Assembly: GCF_000151665.1 (NCBI RefSeq)
Contig: NW_013171828.1
Span: 222,817-286,816 of the forward strand
DNA length: 64,000 nucleotides
Origin: Blastocystis hominis
Taxonomy: Eukaryota > Sar > Bigyra > Opalinata > Blastocystidae
Direction of reading: 5' to 3'
Made by a program: the position numbers and the translations under genes. Below are positions 35,562 to 46,984 of this stretch, piece after piece. Positions within the stretch are counted from its first letter, which is position 1; each line of letters begins with the position of its first letter. The notes under the pieces are model-generated. The model did no database searches and had not been told where the DNA came from. It saw only the letters and a program-made list of their open reading frames with translations.

Positions 35562-37927
35562 ATCGTTATTACTACATTCTCGATGGAGATCGATCATGAA
35601 TTGTTTTCATAATCACATCCATACAATCTAATACTATATAATGCGGTAGAATCATGATAGTAGACCAGTATTCTATTTCAATTCGACTATTATCTTTCCA
35701 TGTTGACATTAATAATGATAATACTATTAACTCGTACTTAGAATCATGAATCCAATACTCATCAATGGATTTGTCTACCGAGTTGTCAACAATATTCAGA
35801 ACCAATACATATTTCTTCCTCTTTTTATGATCAGCATAATCACAGCATTTAGTACTACTAATATGAAGAAGAATTGTTTTCCTGTACTTTCAAAAGTTAA
35901 AAAACGAAATGAAATATATTTATAATTGAACTCACATTTAAGATCCAAGTTTGATAAATAATAAACAGTGGGTTTGAAGGAATAGATACTACATAAAGGA
36001 TAATTTAACATATCTCATATTTCTAGATTCATTTGAAATTATTTTGCAAGCAACAACCATAAAATCACTACATATAAATCCACTTAGACACGAATAGCGA
36101 GAACGGGAGATACATCTATAAATGAAAATAAAAATTAAGAAATACTCCAAATAGATTTCGATCGAACATACTCGAATGGACGACGAAAATCAGTATGTAA
36201 CTTAACAATTTGAATATTTGGAATATCTAGATACTTTTAGTATTCAAATAATAATAATACTTTCCAATGTCACCCAACGGGGATATTGAAAACTCTTTCC
36301 CTCAGAATTGTCAATTGATGTCAAATTTGGAATATCTATAATCAATCATATTGAATGATTTCAATATTACTTCGCATTGTCAAGGAACAAGAACCATCAT
36401 CTTCTATTCCTTCAAGTGAACTCCAACCAAGTTGAATGGATTGTAATGATGGAAGATCTAGATCCATTATTTCACTCACATTTATTCTATACTTTCAATT
36501 ATTGTTGATAATGATTCATGGAATGCATTGTAACCTATTGTAATGGATTGCAAATTAAGAAGATTTATGCATTATTCAAATACTCAATATCATATCAATA
36601 CCTCGAATCACAAATGAACTATAACAAAAATTGTATGAACTACTTCTAATTATGCCAATTTGAATGGATTGTAATTGTGGTAGATTCTGTAATTCAAAGT
36701 CGCCTCCAAAATCACTGAAACTATAATCACCAATTTGAATGGATTCCAATGATTCACAATTCAATATGTGGAATGATTTCGATTCATTAATTCCCCATCT
36801 GTTCTTTTTCTGAGTAAATGAATTGCTTCCGATTTTGATAGTTTTCAATCGATTCAATCCATCGATTTCGAATGTTTGTACTGATTCAAAACAGTCATTG
36901 CCAATTTCAATTGATTCCAAATTATACAACAATGAAACATCCCAATCAACCAATGCACAATTGTCACTCAGTTTCAAATGTTTCATTCCGATATTCATTG
37001 ATTTGCTTCCATCTCCTTCGTATTCAATGTCACATTCAATTCCATTATACCATTCACATTCATTCACTAATTTACCATATCGATCATACACTTTTCCAAT
37101 TCCAAATCGATTATCATCACACCAATATCCTTCATATTCAATACATCCATTATTATGATAACTCGTTCCATAGCCAAATCGTTTCCAATTGATCATTATG
37201 CCCTTGTACACCAAGAATCCATCATCATTATACATTTCACCATATCCAAATGGAATTCCAAACTTGTTTTCTGTCAATACCAATCCTTCAAATCGACTTC
37301 CATGATCCAAATCCACGATTCCTTCTTCTACTACTGCTATGGATTGTTCTTCATCTATATGAAATAGCACCAATTTGATGATTTCCAAACACTTTCAACA
37401 CTTTCTGCTCATTGAGGACAAATCCTTGATTCATGAATACTCCATTATTGAATTGCAATACTACACATTCTCTATTACTCAATATGAGTGAAATCCAGCC
37501 ATTTGGTTTCATTTCCTTACCCAAGCATCCCTGCACATTTTGAATCATAGAACTATCAATATGATAGTTACTAATAGCAGAATTGACAAAATCAACAAAC
37601 TTTTGCATCGGAATAAAAAGAAACTACCAAATGAATACAATCTCATTATATACCTAATTACAATGTAAAAAATATCATATTCATAGGTTTCGAATATTGT
37701 TGACAACTTGGTGGACAAATCCATTGATGAGTATTGGATTCATGATTCTAAGTACGAATAAATAGTATTATCATTATTAATGTCAACATGGAAAGATAAT
37801 AGTCGCACTGAAATAGAATACTGGTCTACTATCATGATTCTACCGCATTATATCGTTTTAGATTGTATGGATGTGATTATGAAAACAATTCATGATCGAT
37901 CTCCATCGAGAATGTAGTAATAACGAT
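35562..37927. mobile_element. 2.4-kb unit with about 240-bp inverted ends around a broken MORN/LRR gene
   Basis: The left end (about 35562-35806, starting ATCGTTATTACTACATTC) and the right end (about 37687-37927) are inverted copies with only scattered differences. Between them lies a single type-1 MORN/LRR pseudogene on the minus strand. No transposase is present and I see no clear target-site duplication. It may be a non-autonomous element or simply a local inverted duplication. Confidence 0.55.
36084..37608 (-). pseudogene. Type-1 MORN/LRR gene, broken copy
   Basis: Same architecture as the gene at 11425, read from ATG 37606-37608 to TAA 36084-36086. Two defects: one extra base at about 37365 (after the GAISY block) shifts the frame, and the acceptor of the first LRR intron reads TAA instead of TAG (about 36562). 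The remaining four introns and the terminal exon look sound. Probably non-functional unless a nearby AG is used. Confidence 0.75.
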
Positions 37928-38170
37928 GTTTACAGTAGTAGTCAATTAATTACGTCTAAGACGCAAAAACATGGCGTCTGATATTGACCACGGAAGTCCA
38001 TTTTGCGTCTTTCGTGTCGTCTCGGTTGTCCATCACGTCTAAGACGTAATAATCCATGGCAGTCAAAATCAGCCGATTTTGACCAGGATCGTCCCCAGGT
38101 TGCCCACTCCTCCACTGTTTACCATACCATCTATGGTAAAGTAAATGCATGGTGAATTTTCAATTCACCT
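37928..38170. other. Spacer with short repeats and a hairpin at the edge of the viral relic
   Basis: ACGTCTAAGACG occurs twice in the same orientation (37952-37963 and 38035-38046). AGACGCAAAA and TTTTGCGTCT form an inverted pair (about 37960 and 38001). TTTACCATA and TATGGTAAA (38119-38140) form a perfect 9-bp inverted pair with a 4-base loop, and the second arm is the motif seen upstream of the virus-like structural gene. No coding sequence. Confidence 0.5.
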
Positions 38171-38174
38171 ACAA

Positions 38175-38312
38175 AAGGAACCTTCAATTTTACGACATTT
38201 CTCCATGCTCATTCAAGGTTCACCTAGTAACGACACGTTCACCTGGATCAACCCGTACAAGTATCGAAACCCCTACATCACTTCCATGAATGTCCTGTTC
38301 ATACCTTAGTAA
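38175..38312 (+). pseudogene. 5' fragment of the virus-like structural gene
   Basis: The plus strand reads a damaged start followed by the segment equivalent to WINPYKYRNPYITSM, then stops. It is oriented opposite to the related fragment at 40890-41380, so the viral relic has been rearranged internally. Confidence 0.65.
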
Positions 38313-38342
38313 AAACAACTTTTACTTTACATGATTTTCAAT

Positions 38343-39215
38343 TGGTAATGCCCGACAGACAGATAACGCACATTGTCGTCCAAAATTCATCTCTTGTTGT
38401 CTGTGCGAGTCATGAATATTTAGGTCTGTTCCTTATTGATGATGACGAAGCCCTGGTTGTTGATGCGTTTGAAGGAGCCCTCAATGATTGTATCGCCTTC
38501 CTCTCTTCCTCAAGAACACACTTGTACAAATCGATGTTCTTTACACTTATTCTCTCACTATCGATTACAACATTGCGAAGTACTCCCGTTGCTGTGTAGT
38601 GTATCACATTCTTCTCATCCACGAAACAGTACATCTTCTGTCTGAGTTTCACGAACTTAATAATACGATGTCCATCGTGTTCATCCTTCTAAATAGGTTC
38701 CGACAGCTTCTTGTCAAAGTTAAGGAACGAGGACCACGAAGGGAATTAATTATTGTCTACTTCCTGATCGTAATAGTTCACATGTTGCTAACAGAAGTAG
38801 CTTGTGTTATCCAACTCCGAGTAGTCGAATGATATTACATCTCATACATCTTGTGAACGATACTGCCCTTGTCATTCGGTTATACGGTGAGTGAGCCATG
38901 TTCTGTCCCAGTTATTTCCCGCTATCGAATGTGTTTTTGAGCACATTGTAGTAGAAATCGTAGATGATGTATTTGGACATGTCGAGAATGGCGAACCCGA
39001 TGAAGAATGGTATCACCATCTTTTCACAGGTGTATTCAACTTGACACCAATCAGATTCTCGGAATACATGGTGATTCCCGCAACATTATCATATCCATAC
39101 TTCTTAATAATAACCTCGCGTTCATTCCATGTGGTGGCGAACTTTACTTTCATTCGTTTCAATTTAGTCTCCACGAATTTGCATTATGTTAATTATGCCA
39201 ATAACTAGAATAGGT
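38343..39215 (-). pseudogene. Protein-primed family B DNA polymerase relic (C-terminal part, Polinton type)
   Basis: On the minus strand, in broken frames, the order of blocks is that of Polinton/adintovirus-like PolB: text around NLIGVKLNTPVKR, then IPFFIGFAILDMSKYIIYDF (the GxxILDxSK block of these polymerases), a region equivalent to the KDE segment, FVKLRQKMYCFVDE (the conserved LRxKMYS block), and finally DNKR..ILDDN..GHY at the extreme C-terminus. Several stops and at least three frameshifts separate the blocks. The exonuclease and the catalytic DTDS part are missing or unrecognisable. This is an old integrated copy from a virus of the protist, not a working gene. Confidence 0.75.
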
Positions 39216-39352
39216 TTATTTCACAGTGGTGTTGGATTTGGCTCGTTTCTCACTTTGCATATTCACATATTCGAATATGAATGAAGCTTGTCTGAAGGGT
39301 ATGTATGTCATACACTATAAACGAAATCAACCAAAGTAAAATAAATGAATCA

Positions 39353-39940
39353 ATGTCGTACATATTCAGCAGCAATGGAAACAATTAAACGTTCAAGAAG
39401 CTCGATAACATGCTCATCAATATACCAGAGAACGACGGCAAAGACATATTCGTACGTGAGACAGTGGATGGCATTCATCAATATTCATGGACGATACCTT
39501 CTGGGTGTTTTGTGAAAGTCAATAATGCCACATTGTTTGAACATACACTCACATCCACTCAACCATTCAATAATCAATGCTAATTCGAATTATCTTCTGC
39601 TTTATATCTCATAATCACATCGATTCCATGTTACAATGAGAATGATGCCCTTAATCAAACATTGTGATTCCATCGAATCGATTGTGGATAAGGGATACAA
39701 GGTGAGTGTTTCAATGGATGGTGTGTGATTGCTCGATATGCCATTCATCGATATACTCAACAATCTTGTGACCCTTTTCGATACCAAACTGATAAATGGA
39801 ATCGAATGGACAAATGAGAGTCATATGATCTCTGTATTCACGAATATCCCTTCTCTTGTATGTCTGAGTGATGTGAAGAGCATCACGATCGTTTTCAAAC
39901 ACTTGGGCGAGGTTGTTGCTTCTGGGTGCTCGTAATGGGT
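39353..39940 (+). pseudogene. Decayed gene between the polymerase and integrase relics
   Basis: Plus-strand text such as LINIPENDGKDIFVRETVDG, QYSWTIPSGCF, and later MPFIDILNNLVTLFDTKLI and VKSITIVFKHLGEV looks protein-like but is interrupted by stops. Its position between PolB and integrase fragments suggests another gene of the same virus-like element. I cannot assign it. Confidence 0.4.
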
Positions 39941-40890
39941 CGATGTGATCTTGCTTCCTCTCTCAATGCATTGGGTTCCTTTCGACTCTTGGATCGAGTG
40001 ATGGGTGGTACTGGTTGTGGTTTACATTTGCTTGCCAGCAGTTCCCAATCATAACACTTCTGTGTGCTATCGCTTTCCACATTCTTCACTTCGTACATCA
40101 ATGGCATGATGTGATCGTCAATGTCAATAACTTCAACCAAGTCCTGAGACCATTTGCTTGTCAATGATCGTTTTTCCAGAATGCGAGGTCTTCGTGTCAC
40201 TCGAACATAATCACCAACATCGAATTGAGGTGTTGTGTCCTTTGCTGTCATGTTGGATGGTTCTGTTTTCTCCATGTACAAGATATCGTTGTTGTTGTTA
40301 AGCCAAAGGTCATTGGGTGTATATCCGATGTCTCTGTTCTTCCTTCCATTATGTCTACAAACTGTACCATCGATCAAGTCGAACCATACACCTTTCGATT
40401 GATTGAATGGAACCATGATGTCTTCCTTGATATCTCGAATTGTACGTTTATCTAGTACTGCCCTATTCGCTGAATCCATGTGATACATGGTGATATCATA
40501 CTTGTCCAAGATGTTGGTACGAAAGATGGCATTGGTGAACTCGGTACTTCGATCCGAGCAACTATGCTTTGATGATTCACCATATGTCTGAATGATATCC
40601 TTCATCGCATGAGTGACTTCTGTAGCACTCTTGCTTTTCAGTTTCCGAGTCATCAAGTATTTCGAATATCCATCAATACATACAAGGACATACTTGTATC
40701 CACGATTCTTGTGGAATCCAGTACTCTTTTGTGATCCTAATACTTCCTGTATCGATTTGTGTTATTTGGAAAAGAAATCGATGAGATCGATGAAGTATAT
40801 GTTTCGTTTGAACCCACTGATGATCACTCGATTGGCACCTCTTCGTTTTGCTGGTTTCCATAGTTCCTTGATCTCATTCATGCTCCCCAC
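39895..40890 (-). pseudogene. Retroviral-type (rve) integrase relic of a Polinton-like element
   Basis: Two open stretches join in the order ELWKPAKRRGANRVI..IYFIDLID (first acidic block), then NRGYKYVLVCIDGYSKYLMT, the second acidic block around CSDRSTEFTN, and RDIKEDIMVPF with DIGYTPNDLW. A C-terminal VGDYVRVTRRPRI..SQDLVEV chromo/SH3-like end follows. This is the order of the Polinton c-type integrase. A frameshift at about 40660-40780 and the altered sequence around the third acidic residue indicate loss of function. Confidence 0.75.
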
Positions 40891-41380
40891 ACACCTCGAT
40901 AAATGAATCGCTTTATTCAAGGAATGAATAAGTTGTGTCAGAGGAAGAATCACAAACTGGTTATAGACTCGAAATGCATTTTCTCCACTATACACTATTT
41001 CAAATAGAGCATCACTCGCATTCAACATTGCAATTATCGTTTCGATATCATATGTACCTCGCGAAATCGATAGAGTATGGAGACTGGATCCAAATACACT
41101 CATAACTTGTAGCCATTGTGGAAATTGAGAATGTAGTATTAATCATAATGTTCAGAATGGCAATGATTTCACTCAGTGTATAATAACTAGGCGAGATCGT
41201 TACCTCTTCACCATTGGTGTTTGTCACCACATTGGTTGAGTCCACATTATTGAACATGACTTGATTAGGTTTGAATAGAACAGTCATGGAAGTGATCTAT
41301 GGATTTCTGAACTTGGAAGGATTGATCCAATCGAATGAACCATTGATAGGTGAATCTTGTATGAGAATGGAATAATGCAT
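40890..41380 (-). pseudogene. Rearranged fragment of the virus-like structural gene fused to the integrase relic
   Basis: Starts at ATG 41378-41380 and reads the N-terminal domain (MTVLFKPNQVMFNNVDSTN.., then SPSYYTLSEIIAILN). It jumps near 41080 to a later block (SISRGTYDIETIIAMLN) and near 40890 into integrase sequence in the same frame. Upstream, CTCTCTTTACCAAAG (41384-41398) is the complement of the motif common to all copies. Confidence 0.7.
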
Positions 41381-41399
41381 ATTCTCTCTTTACCAAAGA

Positions 41400-43805
41400 C
41401 ATCTATGATTTGAATAGACAACAATAGATGGATTTGTGATGACAATATACACATATTGGGTTTCGGTCATCACAAATAAGCAAACAAACATGTAAATACG
41501 AGAGAAATAACAATAATTCACCTTAGCTAGGTATGTCTACTGCTTTCTTGCATCCAAGTATAACTGACACCACAAACACAACAATAGAAACGAGCACTAG
41601 GTTGATAGTAGAAAGGAATTGGCGTAAGAAAGCACGAAACCTGGTTCCTGACCGATGATTGTCGACCAGACAGCCTAGGAACGATAGTCGAGCACTCAGA
41701 ATCGGTTAATCGATTACAACGATGGACAAATGATCGCAATTGTGGTCATGGTGCAAAATAGCATATAAAGAAAACTGCCACCAGGTTTCACGCAAATAGT
41801 GTCATTCCCTTACTACTATTGTTCCATAGTAATGAGGTTTAAGATAGCTACAAGTTGATAAAGCATATTATTATTGATCGAAAGAGCTTTTTTTAGAGTG
41901 AAAATAGTATCAATTTTGTTATGTGACATGTATCAAATATAGATGAACTCATCAATAGAAATAGGAAGGATGAATCATTCATTTACCACAAGTATTGTTG
42001 TATTTCCTTTGATATATGACTAATCTGTATACTATAGTCTCGAGATACTTTGAATCAATACTTGGAAAATGAATATTTGGAATAGAATAACCACAAATGT
42101 GTATTGTTTCATTTTTGTGCATATTGTGTGATATGAATTGTATCAAAGCCCATAATGAATTCACATTCTAAATGTGACAACTAATAATGTTGTTAGTTCG
42201 TGTTATGAGCTGAGAGAAGGAATGAGCAGTATTAACAAACAAGAGTGTTCACAATAGTTATTCTCAATAGTATTGATTATGATTAGTTGATGTTTTGTCA
42301 TTATCATCATGATTATTATTCTGTATGGGAAGATAGAATAATGTGTATTTGTGATTGATTGTATATTTTGGCTTATTAGTATATTCCATGGAATAGAATA
42401 CTGTGAAAATAAGATAGGTATGTATGGAATAATCAGAAATGGCCAATATGAATGAAAACAACAATACTAGAATGTAATAGTATAGTAGAAAATAACATAT
42501 GTATGAAGTAGCAATGGAAATGAAGTCATTTTCACAAATTATGACGAACAATAGCTGAAATGATGATATTTCACAGGGATCTGTTTTAGCACATCCTGAT
42601 ACGAATTACATAAATCATGCATAGTTTTGCTTCAAAACAAACAAAATCCAGACAAACACGATTCTGTCATTTCATTGGTTTAACACAATGTTTGATTCTG
42701 TTAAATCCATTTTCATAAAATAACTAATTCTGAGTGGCAGGAACAATACTGTTGACACTTAGTACTGGAATAACCAATCCATGAATGAATGATTGATTGA
42801 TTGGAGTTTGTAGTAAATTCCGTTATTGTTAGTTGGAATGCACAATGATTGGTATATAGTGGTTGGAACTGAATGATTCATAGATATTATCACAGATTGT
42901 ATGCTATATGTGAATAGAATAGTACTGGAATGATTTGTGTAATTGGTCACAATCTATTGAATGAATATGAGTTGGATGTACAAAGATTGCATAGCATGGA
43001 GATGGTTTGTACCATGAATGGATGAAAGAAAGGAGAAAAGAATAGAAGAAATAGTATTCATTGCTTAAGATCTTAATCCATTCAATGATATGTATTAGTT
43101 ATTTATTACTGATGTAATACGTGATTATGATAATGAAGAGTGAATGAGAGAGAATCGAAATGAATGGGAATGTGATTGGTTGTGATATTGGAGTTGGATT
43201 CGATTCGATTTCAGCAATTCAACACTGAAAATGAAAACAAATGAATGAATGAATGAGTAATCCTACAAACATCGATTTGAATTGAGTCCATACTGTGATT
43301 ATGTATATTTTGTACCATAAGAATGAATGATGGATTGTTGACAAGGAAATATCGTTAAATCTGTATAAAGTGGACCAATAATGTGAATTGCAATGGGATA
43401 TTTGAATGATTATACGATCAAATCAATGAATGAATGAATGATATCTTATCTAAGAATTGATTGACAATCTCAATACACTACTCACAACCAATGATCTGTA
43501 AATCAGTAACAAGGATCTCATTCATTCATTCATTCAATCAATCTATTCTATTCTGTTCTATTCTATATTCATTCATAGTATCATATTTGATTCACTTTGG
43601 TTTGGATGGCTGATTGAATGATTGAATCAACCAACAAATCATTGAATGAATGAATGAATGAACAAAAGATTCTCTCTCTGTGGAGTGATTCACAAAACAA
43701 CAAAGACCTTTATCACAACCAATGAACTGTAATTCTGCATCAATAATGTCATCGATTCAATCATTCATTCAATCATTTGTTCATGCTTTTATGACTGTTT
43801 AACGC

Positions 43806-43843
<38 letters not shown>

Positions 43844-45057
43844 CGATGTCTATTCTGTATACTCTTTCATAATATGAATCTATCAAACAACAAAGCAAAT
43901 AATAACAATAATAACGACAATGAATTCGTTAAAATGGCACAGCAACAATAATAACAGTAATATAAATCAATGAGAATAATAATAAGACTATGTGTTCAAA
44001 AGCAATGTCTAGAACAGAAATGAAATGAAATGAAGTAATGAGCAGCAACAACATAATAGGAACGAACAATAACATGAGTAATAATCCAAATGGATGAATT
44101 GTAGCTCAATGCAGTGTCCGATATCGAATCAATACCAAATTGATGGAGAACAAACAATGTGTATGTGAATAACAAGCAATAATGAGAATAATAACAGTAA
44201 AAGGATTAAGAATAAGAATATCTGAGAACAATCCATAGCTATTGATGATTAATAATAATAGTAATCATCATAGAAAGAGATATTGAAACAATCATATGTG
44301 TAGTTTAATAAAGAAATAAGGAAAGAACCAAATCCATGATAATAATAGTCATATTATTAGTAATATGAGTCTTATTATTATAGATCAATCAATCAATCAA
44401 TAATACTTACTGATCGATTCTGAATAATAGATCAATTAGATTGTTATGTGGAATGATCGAAATGAAGAACAAACTCGATATGTGAAAACAAACAAATACC
44501 AAGAATGCATATCAATTTCAAACAATCCACATAATTGAATGAATCTATGTGAATCGATTCAGATTTAAATATAAATGAAGAGAAGATCATTTGATTGTCG
44601 GTTTGCATGGAAAGATTGATTGTTGTCATGAAACATCAATCGGATTGATTTGAAATGATTTCGTATTGTAGGTTCTGATTATTGATTAAATCATTTGGTA
44701 GATTGTTTGGTCCATTGCTTACTACAACTATAACTACTACTATTATTGTTGTTGTTGCTGTGGATGTTGTTGCTGCTATTGCTACTTCTCTCTCTTTCTC
44801 CCCTACCATTCATTCATTGATTCCAAACCATCAAAATCGATAACAATATTCCTTGTCAACAAAAGAAGAAATGGAATCAATGAAAGCAAAGAATCAAGTG
44901 TTTCCTTTATGACAATCAATGATCCATTAATCTATGAATGAATGAGTGAGTAATGAAGGAAAACAGAATGAATGAATAAATGAATAATAAGGAAAAACAA
45001 TAATATGTATGTCATATGATATCGGATACTGGAAGGTAGGGGAGAAAGATGGGATGA
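41400..45057. repeat. AT-rich, microsatellite-rich non-coding tract
   Basis: Dense in TGAA/ATTC tetranucleotide runs (for example 43235-43255, 43425-43440, 43515-43545, 43645-43665), GATT runs (43810-43840) and ATA/AAT runs. CCAGGTTTCACGCAAA at 41781-41796 repeats 13753-13768. Short minus-strand frames (41527-41739, 42264-42551) have no family signature. No gene is supported over this length, which contrasts with the tight gene packing elsewhere. Confidence 0.7.
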
Positions 45058-45450
45058 TGATGATTCAACTTCATTGATACTTCGAAGTAACAATGAATTG
45101 ATTGGTTATGATTTGCTTTGGATCTTCCAAGTCTAGCATCACTAACTTCTGTATAATGGAGTTTCTGTTGTCCTCGTTTTGGTGACATTGGAAAGTGGAT
45201 CTAAATATTGAATAGAGATGGTAAATAGATATTCCAAATCTGTTTCAAAATGTCAATCTACTTGTATCATTGGTGTATGTTCAATCGAAATCGATTCGAG
45301 TATTGTTGATAAATAGAATGGAATTGATTTCATATGATTTTCATAGATTTCAATTCCATTTGGTAAGTTTAAGCTTATCTTATCTTGTTAGGTGATTTGA
45401 TTTGATTTGATTCATTGTGTTTCATTCGATTCCGTTTGATCATTTGATTT
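45058..45450 (+). pseudogene. Decayed LRR module fragment
   Basis: Plus-strand copy of the last three LRR exons with their introns (TTCATTGATACTTCGAAGTA.., CTTCTGTATAATGGAG, then the ATATTCCAAATC exon). Several exon starts and frames are lost, for example the acceptor before GATCTTCC has lost TAG. It represents another duplication of the module without its N-terminal half. Confidence 0.6.
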
Positions 45451-46980
45451 GATTTGATTTGATGTGATTTGATTGGTTTAATAGGAACATATATCGATTG
45501 ATTATGATTGGAACAATTCTATCTGGTTCATTTTACAATGATTTGTGGAATTTGTATTGTTGTTTCAAACTGATGGCACATGATTGACTCGATTATTGGT
45601 TAAAATGGATATATAATAATAATGATGATGATGATAAACATAAAACAAACAGAAATAAGCAAAACAAAACATGGAACAGTCCAAACAAATAATCACATAT
45701 TTCCTTATGAGAATTGAATCAATAAGAATCGACACAATCCAATTTGTCTGGTGGATAGTGAATAATAAGATGAATGTTAGAATATAAAAAAGGAATAATT
45801 AAGAAAAAGAAAATACAAAACAGAAAAACTAAAAACAAATTAGAATCATATAATACAAAAGAAAAAGACAGAGGAATAAAATGTACAAATGTAAGAAAAT
45901 AAGAAACAAAGAAAACTAAAGAATAGCAAAACAAACAAGAATAAACTAAAAATCAAAATCGAAAATGAAATAATAAAATGAACTACAATCAATTCCAAAA
46001 GTTGAAAAACAACAACAACAAATGAAAAATGGGATAATCAAAAATAGATAAGCAACATCAAAACAAAAACAAAAACAAAAACAAAACAAAAGAACAATGA
46101 ATCATTGAGTATTATCCAAATTAATACTATCTCAACACACAAATATGGATTGTGTCGATTCCTATTAATTCAATTGGATTAAGTGCAATGAATCTTGTCA
46201 AAACGATTCGATTGAAGTCGTTCGATCAAGATTCATTCGAAATATGTGATTTGTGGATTCATCGGTGTACAATCACAAACAGCATATTGAATATACAATC
46301 AAACAATGGATTCCAAGAAAGCCCATTATCGAAATACTCATATTCAAACCACAACACAAATGGTTCTCACAATATGCCTCATTATTGTATTGTGATTATC
46401 AAATGCTGATTCCATATTGACTTGTTCGAATGGGATCTAATGATTTGAATGATATCAATAATAATGATAATGATAATGATAATAATGATCAGAAAAAAAG
46501 AAAGAAAGAATGAAAGAAAGAAAGAAATAAGAGTATTGTTATGCAATACAGTACAATGATAGATTCCAGCTAAACCAATGATCGAACATAATGATTTCAT
46601 GAATCTCGATTGATTCAATTGCAAAACAACCATTGAGACTACAATGTGTTTGAGTGATTGTTCCATTTGGATTCGATCGAATCAATTGTATAATTCTATC
46701 AGTCGATTGGATCGCTATCAATGAATCATTCGATCGATTCTATATCATTGATAATCGAACAAATACAAATACAAATACAAATACTACTACTACTAATAAT
46801 AATAATCACGAGGATTGATGGTTGAATACTCATCATCAATCTGATTCTGATTCTGATTCTGATTCTGATTGATCGATCCTATCCAATCATTCTATTCATG
46901 ATCAACAACACCAAAGTGATCTAATGGTATTCAATATGCTGAAATAGACCGATGAATCATGTGGATGATGATACAATCAT
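45451..46980. other. AT-rich spacer with simple repeats
   Basis: Contains CAAAA and GAAA runs, TGATAA and ACAAAT tandem repeats and a TGATTC run (46840-46875). Positions 46180-46430 resemble 7085-7350. I see no gene. Confidence 0.55.
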
Positions 46981-46984
46981 AATG

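Noticed and set aside
43200-43850. Regularly spaced short repeats as a CRISPR-like array
   Set aside because: The units are 4-bp microsatellites without unique spacers, and the gene structure is eukaryotic.
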